A DNA stretch of 64,000 bases, taken from contig JBARRQ010000008.1 of NCBI GenBank assembly GCA_049644305.1, positions 1 to 64,000 on the forward strand. The letters are read 5' to 3'. A program made the position numbers and the translations under genes. The notes under the pieces were generated by a model that saw nothing but the letters and a program-made list of their open reading frames with translations, made no database searches and had not been told where the DNA came from. This document shows positions 19,062 through 28,953 of the stretch, piece after piece; position 1 is the stretch's first letter; each line of letters begins with the position of its first letter. The stretch is from AC-32 sp049644305 (GTDB taxonomy: Bacteria; Actinomycetota; Thermoleophilia; Gaiellales; Gaiellaceae).

Positions 19062-19888
19062 GCAGCTCCGCGAACGTCAGTCCGCTGCCTCGGATCCCGC
19101 ACACGGGGCGGGTGACGCAGGCGCGCGTCGCCGTGTCCGAGTGGACGAAGCTTCGCTCCCTTCGCTCGACACGCTGGTCGATGCTGGCTGCGATTCTGCT
19201 CACGATCGCTCTGCCGCTCCTGTTCGCGACCGTCACCTCGTCGCACTGGGGCTCGATGAGTCCTCATGAGCGGGCCGATCGGCATCCCCTCGACATCGCC
19301 CTCGCAGGGGTAAACGTTTCCCAGCTCGCAGTGGCGGTGCTCGGCGTGCTCGTGATCACCGGCGAGTACTCGACCGGGATGATCCGCGCCACCTTCAGCG
19401 CAGTCCCAAAACGCCTGCCTGTTCTCTGGGGGAAGACCGCCGACTTTGCGATTGTGACATTCCTACTGATGCTGCCATCGGTACTGATTGCGTTCTTTGC
19501 GAGTCAGGCGATCCTGTCGCGGCACCACATCCTCCAGATCTCGTTCTCTCAGTCGGGGGTTGCACGCTCGGTGATCGGCGGCGCCCTATACCTGGTTCTC
19601 GTCGGGATATTCGCGCTCGGGATCGGTGCGATCGTTCGCAATACCGCCGGCGGCATTGCCACGTTCGCAGGCATCTTCTTCGTCATCCCCCCGCTGATGA
19701 ACGTGCTGCCGACGAGCTGGAACCACGCGATCAGCAAATACCTGCCGAGCGAGGCGGGGCGCCAGATCTTCTCGCTCACGCAAGGCTCGCACTCGCTCTC
19801 CCCGCTGTGGGGGGGCCTGCTGTTTGCCGGCTACTGCGCTTTCGCAATCGCGCTCGCCGCGCTCCTTCTGGTTCGCCGCGATACCTAG
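19058..19888 (+). CDS. ABC-2 type permease
   Basis: Membrane partner of the preceding ATPase, with about six hydrophobic segments. The SEWTKLRSLRSTRWSML amphipathic stretch before the first one is characteristic of actinobacterial ABC-2 permeases. A standard GTG exists at 19112, but a CTG at 19058 overlaps the upstream stop (CTGA). That CTG has GAGGAGG seven bases before it and adds an 18-residue leader like that seen in homologues, so I prefer it. With the ATPase it should export a drug, peptide or lipid. Confidence 0.85.
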   Translation: MSSSANVSPLPRIPHTGRVTQARVAVSEWTKLRSLRSTRWSMLAAILLTIALPLLFATVTSSHWGSMSPHERADRHPLDIALAGVNVSQLAVAVLGVLVITGEYSTGMIRATFSAVPKRLPVLWGKTADFAIVTFLLMLPSVLIAFFASQAILSRHHILQISFSQSGVARSVIGGALYLVLVGIFALGIGAIVRNTAGGIATFAGIFFVIPPLMNVLPTSWNHAISKYLPSEAGRQIFSLTQGSHSLSPLWGGLLFAGYCAFAIALAALLLVRRDT

Positions 19889-19892
19889 TAGT

Positions 19893-19946
19893 AGGAGGGC
19901 TTGACGAAACCTCGTCTGTGCCGTCGGGCCGCGCTGTCCGCTCCGA
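19893..19946. repeat. 54-bp dispersed intergenic repeat, copy A
   Basis: This sequence matches 49193-49246 at all but three positions by hand alignment. Both copies sit immediately after the stop of a rightward gene and before the stop of a leftward gene. Copy A lacks the second arm that lets copy B form a long hairpin. A mobile or terminator-like repeat family is likely; I see no open frame in it. Confidence 0.85.
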
Positions 19947-20003
19947 GCCGGCGTCCTCGGTCGCGCCCGTAGCCGCGCACCTCCAGCGGCGGCGCGGCGT
20001 TCA

Positions 20004-20459
20004 TCATCCGGAAAGACGCTCCACCAGGCGGTAGACGCTCCGCGGCTCGGGCACGTGCTCGATCTCAAGCGGTCCCGCGACGAGCGTGCCGTAGCCGAGG
20101 AGACGTCCGGGAAGACTCTGCTCGAGCTCGAGGTTCTCGACGGTGCGAAGACGCACCGCGGAGGACCGGCGGCGGAGCGTGCCTTGAACGACGAACAGCT
20201 TCTCGGTCGTAACGACGAGGCGGGTCCGCTCCCATCGCCAGACCGCACGCAGCGTGATCAGCGCAGCCAGCAAGACCAGCGCAGCCCCGGGCACCTGGAG
20301 CGGCCACGGCTGGCTGAGCAGCACGCCGCCCGTGCCGGCCAGCAGCACCGCTTGGGCCAGCGGACGGGCGAGGACGACGCCGTGCCGGCGCGCGTCGAGG
20401 CAGACCCGCTCGTCGGGCGTCGCAAGCATCGCCCGAGCCTTCGGCGCAGGCCGCATCAC
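20004..20459 (-). CDS. PH-domain (DUF304-like) membrane protein
   Basis: The 151-residue protein has two adjacent hydrophobic segments (residues ~32-70) followed by a bacterial PH-like β domain: WERTRLVVTTEKLFVVQGTLRRRSS and LRTVENLELEQSLPGRLLGYGTLV. The second stretch is the usual motif of YdbS/YdbT-type proteins. GTG at 20459 overlaps the stop of a small upstream frame (GTGA), with GCAGGAG as ribosome-binding site. Function in this family is poorly defined; a membrane-envelope role is inferred. Confidence 0.8.
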   Translation of the reverse strand: MMRPAPKARAMLATPDERVCLDARRHGVVLARPLAQAVLLAGTGGVLLSQPWPLQVPGAALVLLAALITLRAVWRWERTRLVVTTEKLFVVQGTLRRRSSAVRLRTVENLELEQSLPGRLLGYGTLVAGPLEIEHVPEPRSVYRLVERLSG

Positions 20460-20575
20460 TCCTGCGGCCGTTTGCTCCGTGATCGCCTGCTCGGTTCCTT
20501 CCCAAATAGCACCGTGAGCCCCATCAGGCGCGGGACGACGACGTAGTCCTCGATTCCGTTCGGGCTTGGCTTCAG
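20456..20575 (-). CDS. small 39-residue basic ORF between two membrane-protein genes (uncertain)
   Basis: This short frame runs from a CTG overlapping the stop of the preceding gene (CTGA at 20572) to a stop overlapping the next gene's GTG (GTGA at 20456). It would encode about 39 residues containing GIEDYVVVPRLMGLTVLFG and a basic Arg/Ser/Lys tail. The tight coupling on both sides argues for translation. Against it are the lack of a standard start codon and of a good ribosome-binding site. I do not recognise the product. Confidence 0.35.
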   Translation of the reverse strand: MKPSPNGIEDYVVVPRLMGLTVLFGKEPSRRSRSKRPQE

Positions 20576-20811
20576 GCCTTGCGCCAGCGGCCGAAGATCA
20601 GGCCACCTAAAGTGAAGCCAAGGCCGAACGTCCCAACGGAAAACGCGCCGATCGCGAAGGCCTTGCGTACGGTCGAGAGGCGCTCCCAGCGACCCAGCAC
20701 CTCTTGCTCCTCGGTCGTCAGCGGCTCGCCCCGCCGCCGCTTGCGCATGGCGCCGCCAGCCCGGAGACCGAGATAGAGGTCGTCGAAGATCTCGGTCGAT
20801 TCGTCTGCCAT
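20572..20811 (-). CDS. small membrane protein, 79 residues
   Basis: ATG at 20811 gives a protein with an acidic/basic N-terminal half (DESTEIFDDLYLGLRAGG then MRKRRRGEPLTTEEQEVL). A single hydrophobic hairpin rich in glycine and phenylalanine follows (IGAFSVGTFGLGFTLGGLIFG), ending GRWRKA. It diverges from the phosphoesterase gene with only 28 bases between starts. No function is recognised; the charged region plus glycine-zipper-like membrane segment suggests a small membrane-associated regulator. Confidence 0.6.
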   Translation of the reverse strand: MADESTEIFDDLYLGLRAGGAMRKRRRGEPLTTEEQEVLGRWERLSTVRKAFAIGAFSVGTFGLGFTLGGLIFGRWRKA

Positions 20812-20839
20812 GGAATTCAGTGTATAGCCTGCTTCGGCG

Positions 20840-21661
20840 TTGCCCGTGCGGCTCCTCCACATCTCCGACCTCCATGCCGGAAGCGTCGAGGAGAAGGAGG
20901 TCGAGCGGAGCCTCGAGCCCCTGATCGAGCGCGTTGCGCCCGAGTTGATCGTGGTCACGGGGGATCTCGCACACCGCGGCCGGCGGGCGGAGCACGAGCG
21001 GGCAGCAGCGTTCTTGCGGGCCCTCGGGAGGCCACTCCTGGTGGTGCCCGGCAACCACGACATCTCCTACGCCTTCCCCACTCGCTTCACGCGTCCTTTT
21101 CGCGAATTCGAGCGACAGTGGGGGACGGTCGAGCCGGTGTACCGCTCGCCCGGGCTGTTCATCGTCGGGCTCAACTCGGTCCGTCCGTGGCGCCACCAGT
21201 CAGGAGGGCTGCGCCAGAGCCAGCTGCGGCGCACCGCGGAGCGGCTCGCACAGGCGCCGGCGGGATCGCTACGGATCGTGGCTCTACACCATCACCTGAT
21301 CGGCGCTCCCTGGCGCTCGCGAAAGAAGCCTGTCGCGCGTCGCTCGAAGGTCCTCGCCGCGCTCGTGGACGCAGGGGCCGAGCTCGTCCTCGCAGGTCAC
21401 ATCCATCAGGCGGCGGTTAGCGAGCGCCACGAGTTCGAGGTCGAGCGCGGCGGACTCCGCGGAGTGACCGTCGCCGTGGCGCCCGGGCTCGGGCAGCCGC
21501 GCCCGAACCGCCGCGGCGAAGCGCGGGGCCTGCACGTCTACGAGGCAGGCGACGACTCGCTGCTCGTCCACACGTACACGTGGCGGGAAGACGACTGGGG
21601 CCTGACCGGGATCCGCCGGTTTCCAAGAGGCCTCTCGCCCCTTGCCACAGAGCCGGCTTGA
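20840..21661 (+). CDS. calcineurin-like metallophosphoesterase (CpdA/Icc type)
   Basis: A 273-residue soluble phosphoesterase. The five di-metal motifs are all present in order: HISDLHAGS, VVTGDLAHRG, VPGNHD, ALHHHL and LAGHIHQA. The TTG start at 20840 puts the first motif at residue 7, as in cyclic-nucleotide phosphodiesterases of the CpdA/Icc group. The substrate is not certain; cAMP, other phosphodiesters or phosphomonoesters are possible. Confidence 0.88.
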   Translation: MPVRLLHISDLHAGSVEEKEVERSLEPLIERVAPELIVVTGDLAHRGRRAEHERAAAFLRALGRPLLVVPGNHDISYAFPTRFTRPFREFERQWGTVEPVYRSPGLFIVGLNSVRPWRHQSGGLRQSQLRRTAERLAQAPAGSLRIVALHHHLIGAPWRSRKKPVARRSKVLAALVDAGAELVLAGHIHQAAVSERHEFEVERGGLRGVTVAVAPGLGQPRPNRRGEARGLHVYEAGDDSLLVHTYTWREDDWGLTGIRRFPRGLSPLATEPA

Positions 21662-21718
21662 ACGCGTGGACGGGCCGGGCCGGGCGGCCCGCCCACGCGA
21701 AGCACGAAACGAGCGCTC

Positions 21719-21967
21719 CTAGGGAACGGTCGGCACCTGGCCGGCGTCCTCCTGCGCCTCGCGCGCGGCGCTCTCAACCGCTTCGTGGCTCTTCGTCTCG
21801 ATCGGCGTGAAGGCACGGCTCGAGCTGTTGGCCGAACCGCTCGATTGCGAGCCGTTCGAGCTCGTGCCGCTCGAGCCTGCGGCAAACGCGACCGCGCCGA
21901 CGGCTCCGCCTACGAGCATTGCGGACGCGACCATCGTCGCGAGCAAGGTCTTGCGCGGAATGCTCAT
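21719..21967 (-). CDS. small secreted Ser-rich protein
   Basis: An 82-residue protein with a clear signal peptide (IPRKTLLATMVASAMLVGG...AFA, residues 3-30). A Ser/Gly/Asn-rich linker and a short charged tail with HEAVESAAREAQEDAG follow. The ribosome-binding site GGAAGGAGGTGA is one of the strongest in the window, seven bases before ATG at 21967. A structured leader hairpin lies immediately upstream of it. Nothing else is recognised; an abundant exported protein is inferred from the strong translation signal. Confidence 0.72.
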   Translation of the reverse strand: MSIPRKTLLATMVASAMLVGGAVGAVAFAAGSSGTSSNGSQSSGSANSSSRAFTPIETKSHEAVESAAREAQEDAGQVPTVP

Positions 21968-21989
21968 TCGTTATCACCTCCTTCCGTCG

Positions 21990-22027
21990 TCTCGGGCACC
22001 GACCCAGCTTTGCGGGGCTACCTGAGA
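21990..22027 (-). promoter_or_regulatory. structured 5' leader hairpin (candidate riboswitch or attenuator)
   Basis: On the minus-strand RNA, UCUC/GAGA, GGUA/UGCC and CCC/GGG pair in nested order around an apical loop CGCAAAGCU. The hairpin ends four bases before the strong ribosome-binding site of the small secreted protein. The GCAAAGC string recalls the class I c-di-GMP aptamer, but the partner GGGCAAACC arm is not present, so I do not assign a class. Confidence 0.4.
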
Positions 22028-22073
22028 TCCAGCTGAAGGAGGCCTGAGAAGGTGCTAAGAGTTCGCCCGGCGT

Positions 22074-22538
22074 CTACAGGCGCGCCAGCAACTCGGCCTT
22101 CTTACGCTCGAACTCCTCGTCCGAGACAACGCCCTCGTCGTGGAGCTGGCCGAGCTTGCGTAGCTGCTCGGCGGCATCTTCCTTCTCGTACGCGCGCCGT
22201 GCCGGCGAGCCGAAGATGTCCCGCAGCTTCCGCGGCGGCCGAGCGGGAGGGCGGTACGCGTCGGGGCCGGTGAGCGGCCGGTGCTGGACGAAGCGCCGGT
22301 ACGCCACCAGCAGTCCCGAGGCGGCGCCGATGGACAAGGCAAGCCCCGCGAAAACCGTCCCTCTGTCCAGCGCCCGCCCGAAGAGCGCCACTGCGATCGA
22401 ACCACCGATCGCCGAGCCGAGGAGGCCCAGCAGGACCGTCATCCAGAACGGCATCGGGTCGGGCCCAGGCACCGCCCAGCGTGCGAGCCCGCCGATGATG
22501 AAACCGGAGAGGATCGCCTGGATGATCGCGCCGAGCAC
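22074..22538 (-). CDS. membrane protein with GlsB/YeaQ-like segment and C-terminal SHOCT domain
   Basis: GTG at 22538 gives 154 residues. The N-terminal part (VLGAIIQAILSGFIIGGLARW, then MTVLLGLLGSAIGG and a third hydrophobic segment) resembles transglycosylase-associated (GlsB/YeaQ/YmgE) membrane proteins. The C-terminal ~32 residues (LRKLGQLHDEGVVSDEEFERKKAELL) are a textbook SHOCT oligomerisation motif. The open frame upstream of 22538 has no support. Function is unknown. Confidence 0.78.
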   Translation of the reverse strand: MLGAIIQAILSGFIIGGLARWAVPGPDPMPFWMTVLLGLLGSAIGGSIAVALFGRALDRGTVFAGLALSIGAASGLLVAYRRFVQHRPLTGPDAYRPPARPPRKLRDIFGSPARRAYEKEDAAEQLRKLGQLHDEGVVSDEEFERKKAELLARL

Positions 22539-22615
22539 GCCAGGGAACCTAGTGCCCGCGGCCGCGGCCCGCAACGTTGGCAACCCGCCGCCACCGTGGT
22601 AAGACACGAAGTCAC

Positions 22616-23366
22616 GTGACGAAGAGGCTGATCCCGATCACGGTCCTGGCCGCATGTGCGCTCGCCGCCGTTGCCGGCAGCGCGCGCGCCGACACCGTCT
22701 CCTTGCACGCAGTCTTCGACGGTCCGTTCAGTGTGGGCGGTAACGGCCCCGTCGACTGCGGCCCGGGCACGCCGGCCCAGACCTTCTGCTATCCCGCCAC
22801 CACGGATCCGGCCATTCCCGGGCTCGGGAAGACGACCATGGCCTTCACCATCCTCGAGGACCGGAGCGATCCCAACCCGGATTGCGCGCACGCGAAGATC
22901 GACCGCCTGCCCATCGTCGTCACCGGCAAGGGAGAGATCGACCTTTCAGCCCAGAGCTCGGGCTGCCAGCCCTACGCCGACCCGCAGCCCCTGGCCTTCA
23001 CCGTCACGGGCGGCTCAGGGATCTACGCAGGCGCCACCGGCAGCGGAGAGCTCACGCTCCTCAGCCATACGGAGCCGCCGTCCCCGAAAGGCCGCACGCT
23101 CCACGCGGAGCTGAGCGGCACGCTGAGCGTGCCCGGCCTGCAGTTCGACACAACCAAGCCGCGGCTCAAGGGACTCAAGAACCTCGCCGTGACGACCAAG
23201 AGCAAGCGCGGCAAGCGCGTCAGGTTCTCCGTCACGGCCACGGACCAAGTGGACGGCAGCGTGAGCGTCTCGTGCAAGCCGCCTTCGGGCTCACTTTTCC
23301 GGCTCGGGCGGACAGCGGTCACCTGCAAGGCTATGGACTCGAGCGGCAACACCGCCACGGGCCGCT

Positions 23367-23392
<26 letters not shown>
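22616..23392 (+). CDS. secreted protein with C-terminal HYR-type domain
   Basis: GTG at 22616 starts a signal peptide (TKRLIPITVLAACALAAVAGSARA) and a 258-residue exported protein. The central region has paired cysteines and a VTGGSGIYAGATGSGELTL segment like secreted β-sheet proteins of this group. The last ~80 residues (VRFSVTATDQVDGSVSVSCKPPSG, then VTCKAMDSSGNTATGRFTV) are an HYR (hyalin repeat) domain, usually involved in surface adhesion. It overlaps the convergent uvrB end by 26 bases. Confidence 0.78.
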
Positions 23393-25388
<1,996 letters not shown>

Positions 25389-25441
25389 GAAGCTAAGGCT
25401 AGCGAGCGTTTGGGGCCTTGCTCCAGGTCTCGCCAGCCCTC

Positions 25442-26674
25442 CTAGAACGCGGGCGCGGGCTCTGGACGATGCCTGACCCGCTCTCTGACCGCGACGAGTG
25501 CGGCAGCGCTCATCGTCAGGGTCTGAACGGCCGCGAAGCCGATCAAGACCGGCGTGGTTCCGAATGCATCGAGGATCGGCCCCGCAACGAAGAGTCCGAG
25601 CGGGTTGACAAGGGCCCAGAGGACCATCACGGTCGTCATCACGTTCGGGCGCATCGGCGCTGGAATGCGCAGCGTCGAGATCGAGTGCAGGCTCGGATTG
25701 ACGAGCCCGTTGCCGATGCCGGAGACGAGGAGGATCGCGGAGAGACCCGCGGCCGGCAGGGGCAGCCAGAGCAGCCAGAGCGGCAGCACCTGCACGACGA
25801 TGAAGGCGGAGAAGATCGCGAGCCCGTCGAAGCGACGCGTCAGGAGGCGGAACGAGACGGCGTTGCCGAGCACCGCTCCGACGCCGAAGGACGCGAACAG
25901 CCAGCCGGCGATCTTCGGGTCGTGTCCGAAGCGCGCCAGCACGAGCACCGGGATCGTTATGAAGAAGGCCGTCCAGGCCGCGTCGCCGAGCGCGAACGCA
26001 GGCCACCAGACGCGGAGTAGCGGGTCCCGGAAGAGGAAGCGGAGACCGGCCCGGATCTGCCGGTGCTCAGGCGCTTGCTCCACGGGCGGACGCTTCGGCA
26101 AGAAGGTCCAGACCAGCAGCACGGAGACGAGGTAGCTCCCGGCGTCGACGAGCAGGACGCTCGTCGCGCCGATCACGCCGATCAAGAGGCCGCCCAGCAC
26201 CGGGCCCGCGAGCATCGTCGTGCGCGTCGCGGCCTGGAAGAGCGCGTTGGCCTCCGTCACCTCCTGCTCTCCCTCGCCGAGCAGCTCCGGGACGATCACC
26301 TTCTGCGCGGCGAAGTAGGGCGCGCTCAATGCGCCGAGCGCAAAGGCCACTCCGAGCAGAACCGGTAACGACAGGCCGCCGCTCCAGTGGAGCACCGGGA
26401 TCACGGTCATCACGGGCGCCCGGGCGCCGTCGCAGAAGATCATCGTCCGCCTCGCGCCGAGCCGGCCGAGCACGCGCCCGCCCGGCAAGCCGAGCAGCGC
26501 GAGCCCGATCAGCTCCGCGGCCATCACGAAGGTCGTCTTCGTCGCCGACCCGGTCGTGACCAGCACGAACCAGGGCAGCGCGAGCCAGGTCATCTGCGAG
26601 CCGGTGGTCGAGACGACCTCCGCCGCGAGCAGCGCGACCAGCGAGCGCCGGCGGAACAGGTCGGTCCGGCTCAT
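25442..26674 (-). CDS. MFS exporter (second of a tandem pair)
   Basis: A 410-residue major facilitator with 12 predicted hydrophobic segments, of the drug/enterobactin-exporter type (MFS_3). It opens FRRRSLVALLAAEVVSTTGSQM and has the loop GRVLGRLGARRTM between segments 2 and 3. ATG at 26674 overlaps the stop of the preceding MFS gene (ATGA). Tandem MFS genes might form a heteromeric exporter or have different substrates. uvrB follows after 53 bases. Confidence 0.85.
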   Translation of the reverse strand: MSRTDLFRRRSLVALLAAEVVSTTGSQMTWLALPWFVLVTTGSATKTTFVMAAELIGLALLGLPGGRVLGRLGARRTMIFCDGARAPVMTVIPVLHWSGGLSLPVLLGVAFALGALSAPYFAAQKVIVPELLGEGEQEVTEANALFQAATRTTMLAGPVLGGLLIGVIGATSVLLVDAGSYLVSVLLVWTFLPKRPPVEQAPEHRQIRAGLRFLFRDPLLRVWWPAFALGDAAWTAFFITIPVLVLARFGHDPKIAGWLFASFGVGAVLGNAVSFRLLTRRFDGLAIFSAFIVVQVLPLWLLWLPLPAAGLSAILLVSGIGNGLVNPSLHSISTLRIPAPMRPNVMTTVMVLWALVNPLGLFVAGPILDAFGTTPVLIGFAAVQTLTMSAAALVAVRERVRHRPEPAPAF

Positions 26675-27942
26675 GCGTCGGCCTCCGGCAGGTCACGCAG
26701 TCGCAGGAACGGCGACCCGATCAGCCAGAGGACGCCGGCAATTGCGCCCACGCTTGCGATCCAGAGGGTCGGGCGGAGTCCGATCCAGGTCCCGAGCGCG
26801 CCGCCCAGCAGCGCGCCGACCGGGCGGACGCCGTAGTTGACGACCATGTAGGCGCCGGTGACGCGCGAGCGGAGGCGGTCCGGAACGAGAGCCGCCTTGA
26901 TCGACCCGGCCGTGATGTCGAGGATCATCACCCCGAAGCCCGAGAGAGCCTCGGCGGCGAAGAGGAAGGCGAGAATCCTCCAGTGGCCGCCGCCGGCGAG
27001 CGGGACCAGTACGAGCGGAGCGGGAAAGAGGACGCACCCGAGGATGAAGGCGGGCCCGACTCCGATCCGGCGGCTGATCCGGCCCGTCACGATCGAGCCG
27101 ACCACGCCGCCCACCGACGCGGCTCCGAGCACGAGCCCGAGGGCTCCTGGCCGCACGCCGAGCGTGCGCGTCGCGTAGAGGATGAAGAGCGCCCAGAAGA
27201 CGAAGTTGAAGAAGTTGATCGTCGCCGTCGCGAGCAGCGAGGCCCGGACGATCGGGGAGCCGAGGATGTACCGGATGCCGGCCTTCAAGTGCCCGCGCTC
27301 GGCCTTCTCGGTGGGAGGCTCGACGGGAGAGATCGACTTGAGGGCGAACACCGAGGCGAGGAAGGAGACGGCGTCCACCACGAGCGCTCCCGGCGCAGAC
27401 AGGGCCTGGACGAGCAGCCCGCCCACGCTGGGCCCGCCGACATATGAGAGCGCCCGGCTGCCGTTCAGCACGGAGCTCGCCTCGAGGTATCGCTCGCGTG
27501 GGACGAGCGCGACGAAGAGCGTGTTGTAGGAGACGAAGAAGAACACGCTCAGCGTTCCGACCAGGAAGCCGACGACGCACAGCTGCGCGAACGTCAGCAC
27601 GTGGAACGCGTAGGCGATCGGGATCGTCGCGAGCAGCGCCGCACGGCCGAGATCGGTCGCGAGCATCGTCTGCCGCCGGCGTCCTCGGCGGTCGACCCAC
27701 GCGCCGGCGTGCAGAGAGAAGAGCAGGCTCGGAATCAGCTCGGCGCCGCCGAGGTAGCCCATCTGCGCCGCGTTCGCGTGTAGCGCGAGCACCGCGACGA
27801 GCGGAAGGGCGAGCAGCGTGACCTGGTCGCCGAAGAGCGAGATCGTCTGCCCGGCCCAGAAGCGGCGGAAATCATGCTCGCGCAGGACGGCGGGTACGCG
27901 GGCAGGCCGACGCGGGGCCTCGGCTAGCTCGGTCGAGTTCAC
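26671..27942 (-). CDS. MFS exporter (first of a tandem pair)
   Basis: A 423-residue major facilitator beginning REHDFRRFWAGQTISLFGDQVTLLALPLVAV, the common opening of MFS_3 exporters, with the cytoplasmic loop AGAWVDRRGRRRQTML. GTG at 27942 overlaps the DUF4097 stop (GTGA). An open frame extending far upstream is the reading of DUF4097 in another frame and is not part of this gene. The membership in the RHH/CxxC/DUF4097 operon suggests that this exporter is controlled with it. Confidence 0.86.
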   Translation of the reverse strand: MNSTELAEAPRRPARVPAVLREHDFRRFWAGQTISLFGDQVTLLALPLVAVLALHANAAQMGYLGGAELIPSLLFSLHAGAWVDRRGRRRQTMLATDLGRAALLATIPIAYAFHVLTFAQLCVVGFLVGTLSVFFFVSYNTLFVALVPRERYLEASSVLNGSRALSYVGGPSVGGLLVQALSAPGALVVDAVSFLASVFALKSISPVEPPTEKAERGHLKAGIRYILGSPIVRASLLATATINFFNFVFWALFILYATRTLGVRPGALGLVLGAASVGGVVGSIVTGRISRRIGVGPAFILGCVLFPAPLVLVPLAGGGHWRILAFLFAAEALSGFGVMILDITAGSIKAALVPDRLRSRVTGAYMVVNYGVRPVGALLGGALGTWIGLRPTLWIASVGAIAGVLWLIGSPFLRLRDLPEADA

Positions 27943-28784
27943 GCCCTGACGACGGTGATGTCGCCACTCATCGTGTTGGCGCGCAACTCGACTTGGGGAG
28001 CGTCCCCTTCGGGCGGAAGATCCGAGACCGGCAGCTCGGACCGCACCTCGCCGCTTCTCGACCGGGCGTCGACCCAGAGCGTCGACCCCTCGCGGATTCC
28101 GATCTTCAGGTCTCCCGAGGCCGACTTCAGGTCGACCTTCCCCTTGGAGACGGAGCCGATCGTCTGGTCGCCCGAAGCGGTGTTCACGCTCGCGGACGAG
28201 GAGGCCTCGCGAACCAGCACGTCGCCCGAGGCGCTGTTCACCTCGAGGCGGCCGCCGGCCTCGCGGATCATCACGTCGCCGGACGCGGAGTTGACCTTCG
28301 CGTTGCCGGCGATCGAGGACACCTGGACATCGCCCGAGGCCGTGTTGATGCGGGCTTCGCCGCCCACCGCGGCGAGCTGGACATCGCCGCTCGCCGCGTT
28401 GATCTCGGCATCGCCCGAGACCTCGCCGAACTGGACGTCGCCAGAGCCGGTCCCGACCTCGACCGAGCCGAACCGCCCGTGGCCCTCGACGTCCGCCGAG
28501 CCTGACTTCGCCCGCACGCTCGCTCCGTTGGGGCAGTGGATCTCGACGAGCACCTCGGCCCCGCGGAAGCCGCGCCGCCGGTCGCGGACGTCGATCACGA
28601 TCTCCTCTCCGCGGAGCTCGACGCGGGCCTCCGTAACGGCGGTCGCGCTCGCCTCGTTGTCGCGCAGCGGCTCGAGCGTGACGCTCGTCTCCGCCGTGTC
28701 GGCGGTCTCGAGCCTGATCTCGCCGGAGCCGAGCCTGACGTCCAGGCGTACCTCGGCCGGCGTCTGGAAGGTCTCGGTCCTCAT
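27939..28784 (-). CDS. DUF4097-type β-strand repeat protein
   Basis: A 281-residue protein with no signal peptide. After an N-terminal β region it contains about eight tandem repeats of 19-20 residues centred on (N/T)(A/T)SGDV, from residue ~105 to ~225, which should fold as a right-handed β-solenoid. DUF4097 proteins are often encoded with envelope regulators. ATG at 28784 overlaps the stop of the 53-residue CxxC protein (ATGA), which fixes the start against the ATG at 28805. The stop overlaps the MFS gene. A role in surface sensing or as a scaffold is inference. Confidence 0.85.
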   Translation of the reverse strand: MRTETFQTPAEVRLDVRLGSGEIRLETADTAETSVTLEPLRDNEASATAVTEARVELRGEEIVIDVRDRRRGFRGAEVLVEIHCPNGASVRAKSGSADVEGHGRFGSVEVGTGSGDVQFGEVSGDAEINAASGDVQLAAVGGEARINTASGDVQVSSIAGNAKVNSASGDVMIREAGGRLEVNSASGDVLVREASSSASVNTASGDQTIGSVSKGKVDLKSASGDLKIGIREGSTLWVDARSRSGEVRSELPVSDLPPEGDAPQVELRANTMSGDITVVRA

Positions 28785-28942
28785 CGCTCGACCCAGCACA
28801 TGCAAGGTGGGGGAACCTCCCGGTTCCCCCAGATCCCCTCAACCGGTACGCGATACCCTCGGCATCGCGGACAAGCGCTGCGCGCCGGCCGCCGGTCGAT
28901 ACGCACCTCCACGTGGCCGAACGGGATTGGGTAGAAAGCCAT
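28781..28942 (-). CDS. 53-residue CxxC protein (putative zinc-binding)
   Basis: ATG at 28942 is preceded by GAGGAGGAAAC, a near-ideal ribosome-binding site, and lies 11 bases after the stop of the RHH gene. The stop overlaps the DUF4097 start as ATGA. The product begins AFYPIPFGHVEVRIDRR and has cysteines at 24, 27 (CPRC), 47 and 49 (CMC), four ligands consistent with one zinc ion. The coding sequence includes a perfect 9-bp hairpin (28809-28830) near its end that may modulate translation of DUF4097. No family is recognised. The placement and translation signals make it very likely real. Confidence 0.65.
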   Translation of the reverse strand: MAFYPIPFGHVEVRIDRRPARSACPRCRGYRVPVEGIWGNREVPPPCMCWVER

Positions 28943-28953
28943 GTTTCCTCCTC

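Noticed and set aside
21990..22027. Class I c-di-GMP riboswitch
   Set aside because: Only the GCAAAGC string matches; the GGGCAAACC arm and the conserved P3 sequence are missing.
27943..28842. N-terminal extension of the MFS frame upstream of 27942 (723-residue ORF)
   Set aside because: Overlaps DUF4097 entirely and is low-complexity Arg/Gly; the GTGA start at 27942 gives a standard MFS.
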